Part shown: positions 19,790 through 28,507 of the stretch, piece by piece
Numbering within the stretch: the stretch's first letter is position 1
Layout of the letters: every line of letters begins with the position of its first letter
Origin: Allomuricauda ruestringensis DSM 13258
Lineage (GTDB): Bacteria > Bacteroidota > Bacteroidia > Flavobacteriales > Flavobacteriaceae
Reading direction: 5' to 3'
DNA length: 64,000 bases
NCBI RefSeq assembly: GCF_000224085.1
Contig: NC_015945.1
Coordinates: 1,189,501-1,253,500, forward strand
The notes under the pieces: model-generated
Database searches by the model: none
What the model was told of the DNA's origin: nothing
What the model saw: only the letters and a program-made list of their open reading frames with translations
Position numbers and translations under genes: made by a program

Positions 19790-20302
19790 TTAGTCACCAA
19801 TATCCTCATTTGAAACAGTAAATACGATTTCTCCATATATGAAATTATCACCATCCCTTATGGGTTTGTCATATTTTATAATACTCCAAGAGTCATAATT
19901 ATAAGGGTTGTTTATCCCACCTCCCAAATATTCAGGAGGTCCTATCCACTCTTTTTTCAATTCATTCCCCACAAACAGTTCAAACTTGCCATAATCATTG
20001 ATATGGTCATAATAGATGCCCACATTTCTTTCAATAATCAACTTGGAATTGCCATCTTTTACACCATCAGAAGAAACCGAAGATGTAAAGTTGGCAGCCA
20101 TTTTGGAGTTTGCCTTTAATCTAAGTGTATCTAATTTTTCACCTGTCGAATCCAAGCTATGGTAAACGATACTTACATCAACATTGGTGGTGTTTTCAAA
20201 TACTCTTTGATAGAAATCTATATAAAAAGATTCTTCAGGGTCACAGCTCAGCAAACTAAGGCCAATCAGGATAGCTGTAAAATGCATTGTCAATTTTTTC
20301 AT
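19790..20302 (-). CDS. Lipoprotein of unknown function, tandem paralogue A
   Basis: 170 residues from the ATG at 20302; earlier in-frame starts add 37 residues of non-signal sequence read from the intergenic hairpin. The lipoprotein signal is MKKLTMHFTAILIGLSLLSC with Cys20 lipidated. The mature part is beta-rich with VGNELKKEWIGP, NNPYNYDSW and the ending VFTVSNEDIGD. It is clearly paralogous to the next gene upstream (20367-20846): the same signal, the N(S/N)P(Y/F)NYDSW block and the NEDIG end. I do not recognise the family. Both lie downstream of a surface metallopeptidase. Confidence 0.78.
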   Translation of the reverse strand: MKKLTMHFTAILIGLSLLSCDPEESFYIDFYQRVFENTTNVDVSIVYHSLDSTGEKLDTLRLKANSKMAANFTSSVSSDGVKDGNSKLIIERNVGIYYDHINDYGKFELFVGNELKKEWIGPPEYLGGGINNPYNYDSWSIIKYDKPIRDGDNFIYGEIVFTVSNEDIGD

Positions 20303-20324
20303 CCCCGTTTTGCTTTGGGAAATA

Positions 20325-20344
20325 CCAGCCCCTAAAGGAGCTGG
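20325..20344 (-). terminator. Hairpin between the two paralogous lipoproteins
   Basis: CCAGC-CCT / AGG-GCTGG with one internal mismatch. It lies in the 64-bp gap and has no good U tract on the minus strand. It may be an attenuator or an mRNA processing site. Confidence 0.3.
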
Positions 20345-20366
20345 CAGCCATAAATTACAAGTTGAA

Positions 20367-20846
20367 TCAATTGCCAATGTCCTCATTCGTGATGGTAAAA
20401 ATGATCTTGCCAACTATATTGTTGCCCGTTGGTTCAATCTTTTGAAATTGCCATGAATCATAATTAAAAGGACTATTGACATCAGGGCCGAAATTTTCTG
20501 CAAGACCTGTCCACTCCTTTACAAGATCATTTCCTATATGGACTTCAATTCTCGCAGTGTTGTTCTCACCTATGATAGAAAAAAAGGCATCTATGGCATT
20601 TTCCCCATAAACGTATTTATTGCTGCCCTCTTCTTTCATCGCATCTATATGTATAACTATATCGCTACCATCTGCAGAAAGAGGGTGACCTATCATTTTG
20701 ACTACGATATCTTGATTACTGGAGTTTAAAAATTTAACAACGGCCCACTTTTCAGGCGGATCCATTTCTGTTAATATACATCCTGAAAAAAGAAATATAC
20801 TAAGGCCAATCAGGATAGTTGGTAAATGCAATGTTAACTTTTTCAT
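20367..20846 (-). CDS. Lipoprotein of unknown function, tandem paralogue B
   Basis: 159 residues. The lipoprotein signal is MKKLTLHLPTILIGLS ... FSGC. The mature domain aligns by eye with paralogue A: IGNDLVKEWTG, NSPFNYDSW and IIFTITNEDIGN. Its first 47 bp overlap the end of the metallopeptidase gene in another frame, so the peptidase's last residues and this signal peptide are written by the same bases. A 19-base stretch of this overlap (20800-20818) is repeated exactly in paralogue A (20256-20274), which points to a fairly recent tandem duplication. Function is unknown; a surface accessory or inhibitor of the peptidase is one possibility. Confidence 0.78.
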   Translation of the reverse strand: MKKLTLHLPTILIGLSIFLFSGCILTEMDPPEKWAVVKFLNSSNQDIVVKMIGHPLSADGSDIVIHIDAMKEEGSNKYVYGENAIDAFFSIIGENNTARIEVHIGNDLVKEWTGLAENFGPDVNSPFNYDSWQFQKIEPTGNNIVGKIIFTITNEDIGN

Positions 20847-22233
20847 CGTATGTCGTTTTAGTTTTTAATTCGGCAATTAAATCGGTAAAAGTATCCGTGG
20901 TGGATTTTAAACATTCAAATATTTCTTTGGTTGTAACATCAGAAATATTATCAACCTCCTTTAAAAATCCTGGATTATACCAATCCTCTTCTTCATGAAA
21001 CCAAAGCCAGTCATTATTAAATGATGTTGTGTATTTGAATTCATTTCTTGTTAGCAATGCACTGAAATAACTCCCCCACATTTCGCCAACACCACAATTC
21101 CCTGAATTTATTCCATGTCCATTCCCATAGGCACCATAGGTTATAATGTAGTTGATATACTTGATCCAATAGCCGCTGCCCACTTTTTTAAAATGTGAGG
21201 CGTGTGCCAATTCATGAAAGGTAGTGGAGAAGACCCCATCGGTGCCCTTGCTTGCCCCAGCCCTAATGATAATGTCCGGGAGTATGTACTTGCACATTAT
21301 CCATAACATATTTCCCGCCACCGTTATGCTATTTGCCTTGGCTAAAAAAGTAGACATCTTGGAACGGCTTGTAAGCCCAGCATACCCCCATACCCGCCTT
21401 AGCATGGGCGCCGATGAATAACCTGTTCCTCCCAAGGCTACAATCCTAAGATTGTTATGTGGCTTTCCAATGCCCATTTGTGAACAGTAATTAAAATACT
21501 TTACTGTTGCATTGTTCACCGTGGCCCAACGCCAGCCCACAGAGTTGGTGTAAAAGTTAATGCTATGGCCATATTTACTGTGCCTTCCAGCCCTATATCT
21601 TGCAGAAGAAATACTAACTATGGATGGCCAAATCTTAAACCCCTTGGTGTTTTTGAAAACAACGGTGTAGTGAACTTTGCGTCTGTAGCCTCTATTAACC
21701 CTATAATATCCTTGGCCATTTGTCCATCCTTTTGCCCATTTAAACCAACGTCTTGTCTTAATTTTTACCCCAACAACTGGATCAAGGCGTTTTGTTTCTG
21801 TATTGTATACTCTGATATAGCCTTTGGGCCTTTTTTTGCTCCTTCTTTGGGTGAGGCTTTCGGGTTCTTCTGGTTCCTCATAATTTCCTGTCAATCTTAG
21901 TGCTTCATCTTCCAAATCATACAAAAATTGTTTTGACATTCCACTTTTACCTGCTACGGTAATCGTTGTGGATTCATCCTCATCTTCATCACCTTCCTCC
22001 TCTTCGGTTCCTGATTCCTCAATAAGGAAAAGGTCTTCCAGTTTTTCATAACTGATTCCTTGGGGGAATTGATAATCCTTGACTACAGAGGTGTAGAGCC
22101 ATTGCGCCTCATGAATTTCTGTAGCTTCATCAACATAATAATCTCCCTCTTGTTCAATTTCTACATCCAATGGGATTTCAGAAAGATTTAAGGAATCCGC
22201 CAATAACAGGTTTTTCTGTTCATCATTTTTCAA
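20800..22233 (-). pseudogene. HExxH metallopeptidase, main part of a frameshifted gene
   Basis: 477 codons from a TTG at 22233. It contains an acidic linker (residues about 70-90), a beta domain of carboxypeptidase-regulatory type (about 138-203, GYIRVYNTETKRLDPVVGVKI), and a zinc-peptidase domain with HELAH at 340-344 and a likely third ligand Glu384 (GVGEMWGSYF). There is no export signal of its own. The preceding lipoprotein ORF (22223-22537) ends in the middle of what reads as the same protein, 11 bp into this one. YYVKFLV then NDEQKNLLLADS reads as one continuous protein if a single base is removed between 22223 and 22248. It is therefore a split gene, a programmed frameshift or a sequencing error. 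The peptidase motifs themselves are intact. Confidence 0.75.
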
Positions 22234-22537
22234 CCAAAAATTTCACATAATAGTCAGTCGTAGAAATTTCGGAAGAATCTTTAAGAATTAATCCACCGTA
22301 TTTCATTTGGTTCTTTTCCTGCTTCTTAATTAAACTGGAATATGCCTTTCTCATATTCGAAACGGAGTAAGGGTTCTCCAGTTTTTTTCCAAGTTTGATT
22401 ATTTGTAAAGTATCTCTTTGCTCCAAATCAACTTGTTGTGTCTCTTCAGATTTTACCACCTCTTTTTCGCACGAGGCCGACCAACAAATCACCATTGTCA
22501 TAGATGCAATGGCCCAATACATTTTTGCTTTTCTCAT
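22223..22537 (-). pseudogene. Lipoprotein N-terminus of the frameshifted metallopeptidase
   Basis: 104 codons. A lipoprotein signal ends CWSASC, followed by an acidic stretch and SVSNMRKAYSSL. It ends YYVKFLVEK at a TGA inside a GAAAAATGATGA context. In similar Bacteroidota proteins that I recall, the YYVKFL-type block runs directly into an LxxDSLxL ... PLDxEI block, which here is in the +1 frame at the start of the next ORF. If joined, the whole would be about 580 residues: an outer-membrane-anchored zinc peptidase. Confidence 0.75.
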
Positions 22538-22620
22538 AAATTAAAGTTTTAAATGTTATTGGGGTATGCTGTACCTTGAATAAGGTAATGAAATGAAATG
22601 CGCAGATCTGAGCCCGATTA

Positions 22621-22657
22621 ACGGATGGCCCTTTTGGGTCGACGGATATCCGTTTTC
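22621..22657. terminator. Palindromic hairpin region
   Basis: ACGGAT (22621) can pair with ATCCGT (22648-22653) around an inner CCC-tttt-GGG stem. The 12-bp sequence ACGGATATCCGT (22642-22653) is itself a perfect palindrome. TTTTC follows on the plus strand. It is placed after the lamin-tail gene (minus strand), so it could end that operon or serve as a binding site. Confidence 0.3.
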
Positions 22658-22693
22658 AATTGATGATAGGAAAATTCTGTGCACAATTGTATA

Positions 22694-24058
22694 TCAATCC
22701 CTAACCCCTGGGGTAAAATCCTCGGGGGCATTTTGGGGTAATTTTGTGGTGCCGGCATCTCCTGTATCGTTAAAGATGATCCATTCAGAAAATGTATAAA
22801 CAGAATTCCCTACGGTAATATCGCTGTTCCGTATGGCGCGGCCATCCTCAAACTCGTGATCCGTGCCCGAACCATCTTCACCAATTATTCCAAAAACATC
22901 GATAACAGTGCCAAAGGGATCTACCAATTCCAAATTGTCATCCCCGTTGGAATCGGCAGGGCTGTTGGTCGACACTCCTAAATCGGGGGCAAATCCGTAT
23001 ACCAGTTCAAACTCCTCTGCCTTTGGTGAAATGACCAAAGTGCTCTCAGCACCAATAATCAAACCAGATAAATCGATGATGGAACTTACTTCTGTATTAT
23101 CGTTGGTATATCTGTGGAGGGTCCATAAGTTTAAATCCAACTGTTCTGGAGCTGAATTATAGAGTTCCACAAACCTAGCGCTGGAATTGTTGTCCGGGTC
23201 GGCCAATTCGGAAATAAAAATTTGATTGGAAGTGAACTCGGTGATGATTTCTGGGCAGCGTTCTTGGGTAAAATCCACATCTTCCAACGTTCTAATCACA
23301 AGTTGCGGAGATTTTCCATCCCTTGTTAACACCGCCGTTAGCGTACCATTTGTTTCAGGCAAAGGCTCTTCCTGAAAATCGGCATAGCCACTGTTTAAAA
23401 GAACGATTTCGTTTTCTGCGCAGTCCAGAAGCAATCGTTGGGTTTCTTCTTGGGCAAGTGCATAGGTTTCGCCTAGGATTTCCTCTGCAAATTCAACATT
23501 CTCCAATTGCACCAATATGCTTGATGGCAGACTATCGATTTCAGAAATTGTTGTCACTAAAGGCTCCGGGGATCCTTCACCATCACAGGAGACAAAAAGA
23601 TGGTCAAACACTTTTCCTCGGGGCAATCTTCCTATGGAAAGATTACCAAAAGAGGAAAAAACGCTACCGATTCTAAAGGTGCTGCCTCTTTTACCTAAAT
23701 ACAGATCCTTTAGTTTTATCATGACTTTACTCCCTACCGGAAATAATAAATGTGATTCCCTTACATCAACTTCCAGTTGTAGTCCTTTAGATGGATTGCT
23801 TAATGCATCTTGCAGATAAAGCACCCCGAAAAAATTCCCCGCCCGGTCGGATGAGATTACGTAGCCTTCCAAGACCAGATCTTCTTGAATCTGTATCACA
23901 TCATCTTGAACCAATGAATCCAACTCTGTAAAAGTTATATTGGCCAAAATATCGGTTGTGCAGTTATTTTTTGGCGCATCAAACTCTCTACCATCAACAC
24001 AACATAAAAGAGTCATCAAAGTGATGGTTCCAAAGATTTTAAAAAATAAATTTTTCAT
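22694..24058 (-). CDS. DUF5689 / lamin-tail domain lipoprotein
   Basis: 454 residues from the ATG at 24058, where the signal MKNLFFKIFGTITLMTLLCC starts; the upstream in-frame extension overlaps the receptor gene and is not signal-like. The N-terminal half is a DUF5689 module with OB-fold character (ITFTELDSLVQDDVIQIQEDLVLEGYVISSD, LYLQDALSNPSKGLQL). The C-terminal half is a lamin-tail (LTD) domain: QIFISELADPDNNSSARFVELYN, LDLNLWTLHRYTND, VIDVFGIIG. LTD and OB-like domains occur in extracellular nucleases and nucleic-acid binding surface proteins. It is 11 bp downstream of a TonB receptor, suggesting that it forms the surface-exposed lid or ligand-binding partner. Confidence 0.85.
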   Translation of the reverse strand: MKNLFFKIFGTITLMTLLCCVDGREFDAPKNNCTTDILANITFTELDSLVQDDVIQIQEDLVLEGYVISSDRAGNFFGVLYLQDALSNPSKGLQLEVDVRESHLLFPVGSKVMIKLKDLYLGKRGSTFRIGSVFSSFGNLSIGRLPRGKVFDHLFVSCDGEGSPEPLVTTISEIDSLPSSILVQLENVEFAEEILGETYALAQEETQRLLLDCAENEIVLLNSGYADFQEEPLPETNGTLTAVLTRDGKSPQLVIRTLEDVDFTQERCPEIITEFTSNQIFISELADPDNNSSARFVELYNSAPEQLDLNLWTLHRYTNDNTEVSSIIDLSGLIIGAESTLVISPKAEEFELVYGFAPDLGVSTNSPADSNGDDNLELVDPFGTVIDVFGIIGEDGSGTDHEFEDGRAIRNSDITVGNSVYTFSEWIIFNDTGDAGTTKLPQNAPEDFTPGVRD

Positions 24059-24069
24059 AAGTAACATGA

Positions 24070-26805
24070 TTAAAAGCTTATGGCCAGATTCAAAAAATAG
24101 GTTCTTCCGTAGCTGTACCAATATTTTGGGGCAAAGGAGGGCGAGCCACTCTGATTATCTTGTTTGAGCTGTCCATAGTTTCCGTTCCTGCTCTGTTCAT
24201 ATCCGCCTGTGCGGAAAACCGTATCGAAAACATTATTGATGCTGGCAAAAAAACTGATGTACTTTCCATTGATCAGCCAAGATTTACCTCCAACCAAATT
24301 GAGCAAATAGATGTCGTCCAGCTTATTTTGCTTTAGCAATTTGGAAACGTTCACATCAGACGCGTCTGGAAAGGGTTCGCCTGTTTCGGGGTCCATCAAA
24401 AAACTGGACGTTCTGGTAATGATGGAAAGGTTGCTATAATTATTCGTGAGAAAATTGGTTGTACCGCTTATCCACCAATATTTTGGAGCCCTGTAGGACA
24501 CGCCCAAAGCCAGCGCAGTTTGTGGTCCTTGAGCCAATTTTAAATCTTTTAGGGCGGCAATGCCCAAATCTATATTTCCTTCGGGAGCAATGAGGTCTTC
24601 CTCGGCACTTGCCGTATCAAAATTGATTTGAACGGATGGGTCGCTGGCATACACATAATGTCCTACATTTCCGGCAGCGGTCAATTTTATACTGGACGAG
24701 GCTTCATACTCAAACCCAAACTCGATGCCCCTATGAAGTCTATCCAATCCTGTGATTACTTCCTGTACAAAATCGGAGCCCAGTCCTGAATCCACAAAAA
24801 AGAAGTTGATGTCCGTGGTATGCTGAAACCTGGTATAAAAAGCACTTATACGGCCTGTTAGGCTGGGCAAACGGACAAAATAGCTCAAATCCACACTACT
24901 CACGACTTCTTTCTGGAGTTCAGGAACTGTTTCATTGTTTTCCCTTGGATTGATGAATATGTTTTGGATGATGGGCGGCCGTTCCACTATCGCAGCATTG
25001 GCCGTGAACCAATGCCTTCCTGTCAGGAAATAGGTGGATCCGCCTTTGTAAGCCAAGTTGGAGAATGATACTTTTTCGCCTGTTCCGAAGGAATTTTCCA
25101 AATAGCGCTCATTTTTAAAGAATCCATCACGCAGTACATTGAAATTGGAATAAGAAGCCGATACAAACCCGTTCCACTTTTTGGAGGTGAATTTTACCTG
25201 TGCAAAACCTTCCATTTGGAAAGCATCTAAATTGTAATGGTAATTAAACTTTTCTCCTTCGGATTTTTGCAGGTCGCCATCAACATCGTTCAAAGTATTG
25301 GAGAAGGTATCCATATCTTCATGGAAACCGGCTCCCAACAAATCTTGAATCTCCGCGTAGTTTTCGGATGATGTGGCTTTATAGTTCCCGCCAAACCCTA
25401 GCTTGATGAAATCGCTCAAGGAATAATTAAAATTAGTGGCGCCCGAAATGGTCGTGCTCTTGGCAACATCATCGTAGAGCAAATAGGCCGCTTTTTCACC
25501 ATTATTGGCATTGGCCGTGTAAAGTTGCTCCCAATTGAGCTGTGGGTTTTCTAAAAAGGCTTCTTTCGCCAAATTTGCGTTGATGAAATCGGCCCCGATG
25601 GAACTATTGATGTGATAACTGGGTAAATATCTGTAGTAGGTTGGGTCTGGGTTCGGTGCATTGTAATACCCAAGCCTACTCCTTGAATTAATCCCTGTTT
25701 GATAGGCAATCCCAATGTTCCAATTCAATTTTTTCTTCTCTAAAGTATAGTTGAGTAGAAATAGCGGTTCAAAAATTTCACGTTCTCTTGAATTACGGAT
25801 TTTACCGTCTTGTTCACCCCAATAGGGATTGTACTGACCTCCCATCAAGTGAAAAACTTCTTCCGTGAGTGCAGAAGAGCGACCTCGCCTATTTCGAGCC
25901 AACATTGAGGTAAAAGTGAGGCTGTTTTGCGGATTGAATTGATACTCTACCGCTCCAAAAAAGGAGTAAGCATCGTACAAAGTGCCCTCCACAAAACCTT
26001 CTTTGGCCCACCTGCGTGAAGCGGATACCGAATAGGCCAATCCGCTTTGCTTTTCTCCTGAATTGTAGGTGGCCATCAACCTGCCGCGATAGGTGCGATT
26101 GGACAGTGATGACGAAAGGCGTAAGCCCGGCCTCATTCCAGAAGGTCGGGTATTGATGTTGGTGTTGCCCAATATTCCACCAAAGGTGTATGGGTTCAAC
26201 GTTAAACTATTAGTGAATTCCTGATTGCGAACAACGTCGTTTAGTCCGCCCCAATTGTTCCATTGTGGCCTGCCATCAAAAAATTTGTTCATGGGAACGC
26301 CGTTGATTAAAACCTGACCATTGCGAGAATCATAGCCTCGCACCTTAAAAAAAGCCTGTCCAAAATCAAAAGCGGCACGATTCAGGAAAACATCGCGTGT
26401 AGATTGCAGCAATCCCATAGAACTGGAAACGGATTCAAAATCATCGGACAAGTCTCCATCCGTCAGTGAAATCAAATTATCTGTTTGTTCTCTAGCAATA
26501 TCCCTTTCCAGATAAATTATCCCTAAATCAATCGGGGTTCCATTCAAATAGACCGAAAACCGCTTCGAAATAAAATCCAAGGCGGAAATACGGAGAATTT
26601 GCTCTCCCGTTTCGGATACATTGATTTCAAACTCGCCATTGCTATCTGTTGCAAATTCTTGGGAAGTGTTTTCCAGGGTAATTATGGCATTGGAAATGGG
26701 CGCATCGGAACCCTTCTCCATCAATTGCCCTGTAATTCGAGTACTTTGTTGTCCACACAGCGATTTACAACAACAAAGCGTGGCCAATACTATGGCTAGC
26801 CTCAT
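24070..26805 (-). CDS. TonB-dependent receptor with CarboxypepD-like domain
   Basis: 911 residues. Signal peptide about 1-19 (ending LCGQ), then a carboxypeptidase-regulatory-like domain (about 22-100, ITGQLMEKGSDAPISNAIITL), a plug (SSMGLLQSTRDVFLNRAAFDFGQAFFKVRGYDSRNGQVLINGVPMNKF) and a long barrel ending YFLNLAISF. It is followed after 11 bp by the DUF5689/lamin-tail lipoprotein and is divergent from a secreted endonuclease (101 bp between starts). The arrangement suggests uptake of nuclease products or DNA-bound nutrients rather than glycans, since no SusD is present. This assignment is inference. Confidence 0.9.
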   Translation of the reverse strand: MRLAIVLATLCCCKSLCGQQSTRITGQLMEKGSDAPISNAIITLENTSQEFATDSNGEFEINVSETGEQILRISALDFISKRFSVYLNGTPIDLGIIYLERDIAREQTDNLISLTDGDLSDDFESVSSSMGLLQSTRDVFLNRAAFDFGQAFFKVRGYDSRNGQVLINGVPMNKFFDGRPQWNNWGGLNDVVRNQEFTNSLTLNPYTFGGILGNTNINTRPSGMRPGLRLSSSLSNRTYRGRLMATYNSGEKQSGLAYSVSASRRWAKEGFVEGTLYDAYSFFGAVEYQFNPQNSLTFTSMLARNRRGRSSALTEEVFHLMGGQYNPYWGEQDGKIRNSREREIFEPLFLLNYTLEKKKLNWNIGIAYQTGINSRSRLGYYNAPNPDPTYYRYLPSYHINSSIGADFINANLAKEAFLENPQLNWEQLYTANANNGEKAAYLLYDDVAKSTTISGATNFNYSLSDFIKLGFGGNYKATSSENYAEIQDLLGAGFHEDMDTFSNTLNDVDGDLQKSEGEKFNYHYNLDAFQMEGFAQVKFTSKKWNGFVSASYSNFNVLRDGFFKNERYLENSFGTGEKVSFSNLAYKGGSTYFLTGRHWFTANAAIVERPPIIQNIFINPRENNETVPELQKEVVSSVDLSYFVRLPSLTGRISAFYTRFQHTTDINFFFVDSGLGSDFVQEVITGLDRLHRGIEFGFEYEASSSIKLTAAGNVGHYVYASDPSVQINFDTASAEEDLIAPEGNIDLGIAALKDLKLAQGPQTALALGVSYRAPKYWWISGTTNFLTNNYSNLSIITRTSSFLMDPETGEPFPDASDVNVSKLLKQNKLDDIYLLNLVGGKSWLINGKYISFFASINNVFDTVFRTGGYEQSRNGNYGQLKQDNQSGSPSFAPKYWYSYGRTYFLNLAISF

Positions 26806-26906
26806 AGCTTATTGTAGGTTAATTTATAAAAAAGGGGTTGTAATTGCTGTACAAACTGCGAAAAAGCGAACAATTGTACTTATTTTAGCTACAAAATCAA
26901 AATAAA

Positions 26907-27944
26907 ATGCGATTATTAATATGCCTACTTGTATTAATATCGACCTCACTTTATGGACAAAAGTCCAAGACATATACCTTAAGAACGATTGCTTTTTACA
27001 ATTGTGAAAACCTGTTCGATACGGTAAACGATTCACTCACTTTTGATGATGACCGCACTCCCGAGGGACGTTATCATTGGACCGAGGAGCGTTACCTTCA
27101 AAAAGTTGAAAACCTATCCAACGTCATCTCTAAAATCGGTGCTGAAACTTCCAAAACATCCCCAGACATTGTGGGTTTGTGCGAAGTTGAAAACCGAGAT
27201 GTGCTGGAAGATTTGGTACAACACCCGAATTTAAGGGAAAAGAATTATGGTATCATCCATTTTGATTCTCCTGATGCTCGGGGTATTGATGTTGCGTTGC
27301 TCTACAAAAAGGCATCGTTTATCCCTTCATCCTTTAAAAGTCATCGGCTATTATTGTTTGATGAAATGAGCGAAAGGAAATACACCCGTGACCAATTGGT
27401 GGTCGGAGGCACTATGGACCGTGAAAACATCTATTTTATTGTGAACCATTGGCCGTCCAGAAGGGGTGGAGCCGCGAAGAGTTCGCCATTACGAGTAAGA
27501 GCTGCTTTGCTGAACAAACGCATTATAGATTCCATTCAGGAACTGGATTTAGATGCGAAAATCATTGCCATGGGCGACCTGAACGACGACCCTATTGATG
27601 ATAGTTTGAAAAAAATTCTGAAAACGAAGGGTAAAATACGACAGTTGGATAGCATAAGTCTTTACAATCCCATGGAGGCCATGTTTAAAAAAGGGGTGGG
27701 TTCGTTGGCATATCGGGATAAATGGAACTTGTTCGACCAAATGTTCTTCACAGCCAACTTGGTGACTGAAGACCGAACAGCCCTTTCATTTTGGAAAGCG
27801 GGAATTTTTGCTCCATCTTTTATCCGAACGGAAAAGGGAAGATTTAAAGGCTATCCGCTTCGTACCTATTCTGGCGGTAGCTATACGGCTGGGTATAGCG
27901 ACCACTTTCCTTCGTATTTGTTTTTGTTGAAGGAGGCGAAATGA
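26907..27944 (+). CDS. Secreted endonuclease/exonuclease/phosphatase-family protein
   Basis: 345 residues with signal peptide (about 1-17, ending SLYGQ). An EEP fold is visible: IAFYNCENLFDTVND with the metal Asn, IVGLCEVENRDVLEDL with Glu, YFIVNHWPSRRGG with His, GDLNDDP and the C-terminal YSDHFPSYLFL. It resembles secreted nonspecific DNases or phosphodiesterases. It stands divergent from the TonB receptor and lamin-tail pair. Its TGA stop is formed by the first bases of a palindromic repeat element. Confidence 0.9.
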   Translation: MRLLICLLVLISTSLYGQKSKTYTLRTIAFYNCENLFDTVNDSLTFDDDRTPEGRYHWTEERYLQKVENLSNVISKIGAETSKTSPDIVGLCEVENRDVLEDLVQHPNLREKNYGIIHFDSPDARGIDVALLYKKASFIPSSFKSHRLLLFDEMSERKYTRDQLVVGGTMDRENIYFIVNHWPSRRGGAAKSSPLRVRAALLNKRIIDSIQELDLDAKIIAMGDLNDDPIDDSLKKILKTKGKIRQLDSISLYNPMEAMFKKGVGSLAYRDKWNLFDQMFFTANLVTEDRTALSFWKAGIFAPSFIRTEKGRFKGYPLRTYSGGSYTAGYSDHFPSYLFLLKEAK

Positions 27945-27970
27945 GATTCCCGCCTTCGCAGGAATGACAG
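27942..27970. repeat. Half-copy of the TGAGATTC...GAATGAC palindromic element
   Basis: TGAGATTCCCGCC-ttc-GCAGGAATGAC exactly fills the gap between two convergent stops and provides the TGA of the nuclease gene. The outer arms match those of the second half of the 47114-47193 element (GAGATTC...GAATGAC), while the inner stem differs. It may act as a bidirectional terminator. Confidence 0.6.
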
Positions 27971-27971
27971 A

Positions 27972-28409
27972 TTACGCAAACCATTGTCCCCAAGGGATAC
28001 GGCTCAAGATCAATAAAAGCCCCAAACCGTAAAAAATGGAAATGGTCTTGAACTTTTTATTGCTTTCCATGAATTTTTTGTGTCGGGACCAACCGATGGT
28101 AATCAGCACCAAGGCTATAATGTTTATGAAAGGATGTTCTACCGCCAACAAACGTGCTGGAGCATTCAACCCGCCCATGCCCAAGGTTTGAATCGCCTTA
28201 AGGCCATTGGTTGATGTAAAGAACAATAATAAGCCTACCAAAAGCTGAATATGACTTAAAATAAGTGCAAAGAGACTAACCCGAAGGTCTTTTTGCATGG
28301 TAAAGTCCTTTTTGCCCAACCAACCTGCTATGGCATTGATTACGGCAATTACTAAAACGGCCAAAACCACATAGGCCAAATAAGAGTGTAGGTTCTTGAT
28401 AATTTCCAT
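27972..28409 (-). CDS. Four-helix membrane protein, possibly haem-binding
   Basis: 145 residues with four predicted membrane helices: about 12-30 (VVLAVLVIAVINAIAGWL), 45-65 (LFALILSHIQLLVGLLLFF), 94-107 and 124-140. Histidines lie near or within helices (His8, His53, His92), as in small cytochrome-b-like proteins, so a haem role is possible but unproven. I recall related proteins being misnamed as ribosomal proteins in some annotations; nothing supports that. It stands alone, upstream of a strong terminator for the receptor gene. Confidence 0.72.
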   Translation of the reverse strand: MEIIKNLHSYLAYVVLAVLVIAVINAIAGWLGKKDFTMQKDLRVSLFALILSHIQLLVGLLLFFTSTNGLKAIQTLGMGGLNAPARLLAVEHPFINIIALVLITIGWSRHKKFMESNKKFKTISIFYGLGLLLILSRIPWGQWFA

Positions 28410-28454
28410 TAGGTATAGTTTGTGAGCTTAAAAGTACGGAATTTTGAGGATAAA

Positions 28455-28484
28455 AAAAGCCCCTCGCCAAAGTGAGGGGCTTTT
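28455..28484 (-). terminator. Intrinsic terminator of the 28508-31156 TonB receptor
   Basis: Perfect stem AAAAGCCCCTC / GAGGGGCTTTT (28455-28465 with 28474-28484), loop gccaaagt, and an extra A run that gives U7 on the minus strand. It starts 24 bp past the receptor stop. Confidence 0.85.
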
Positions 28485-28507
28485 GAAATTATGTATCGGT
28501 ATAACGA

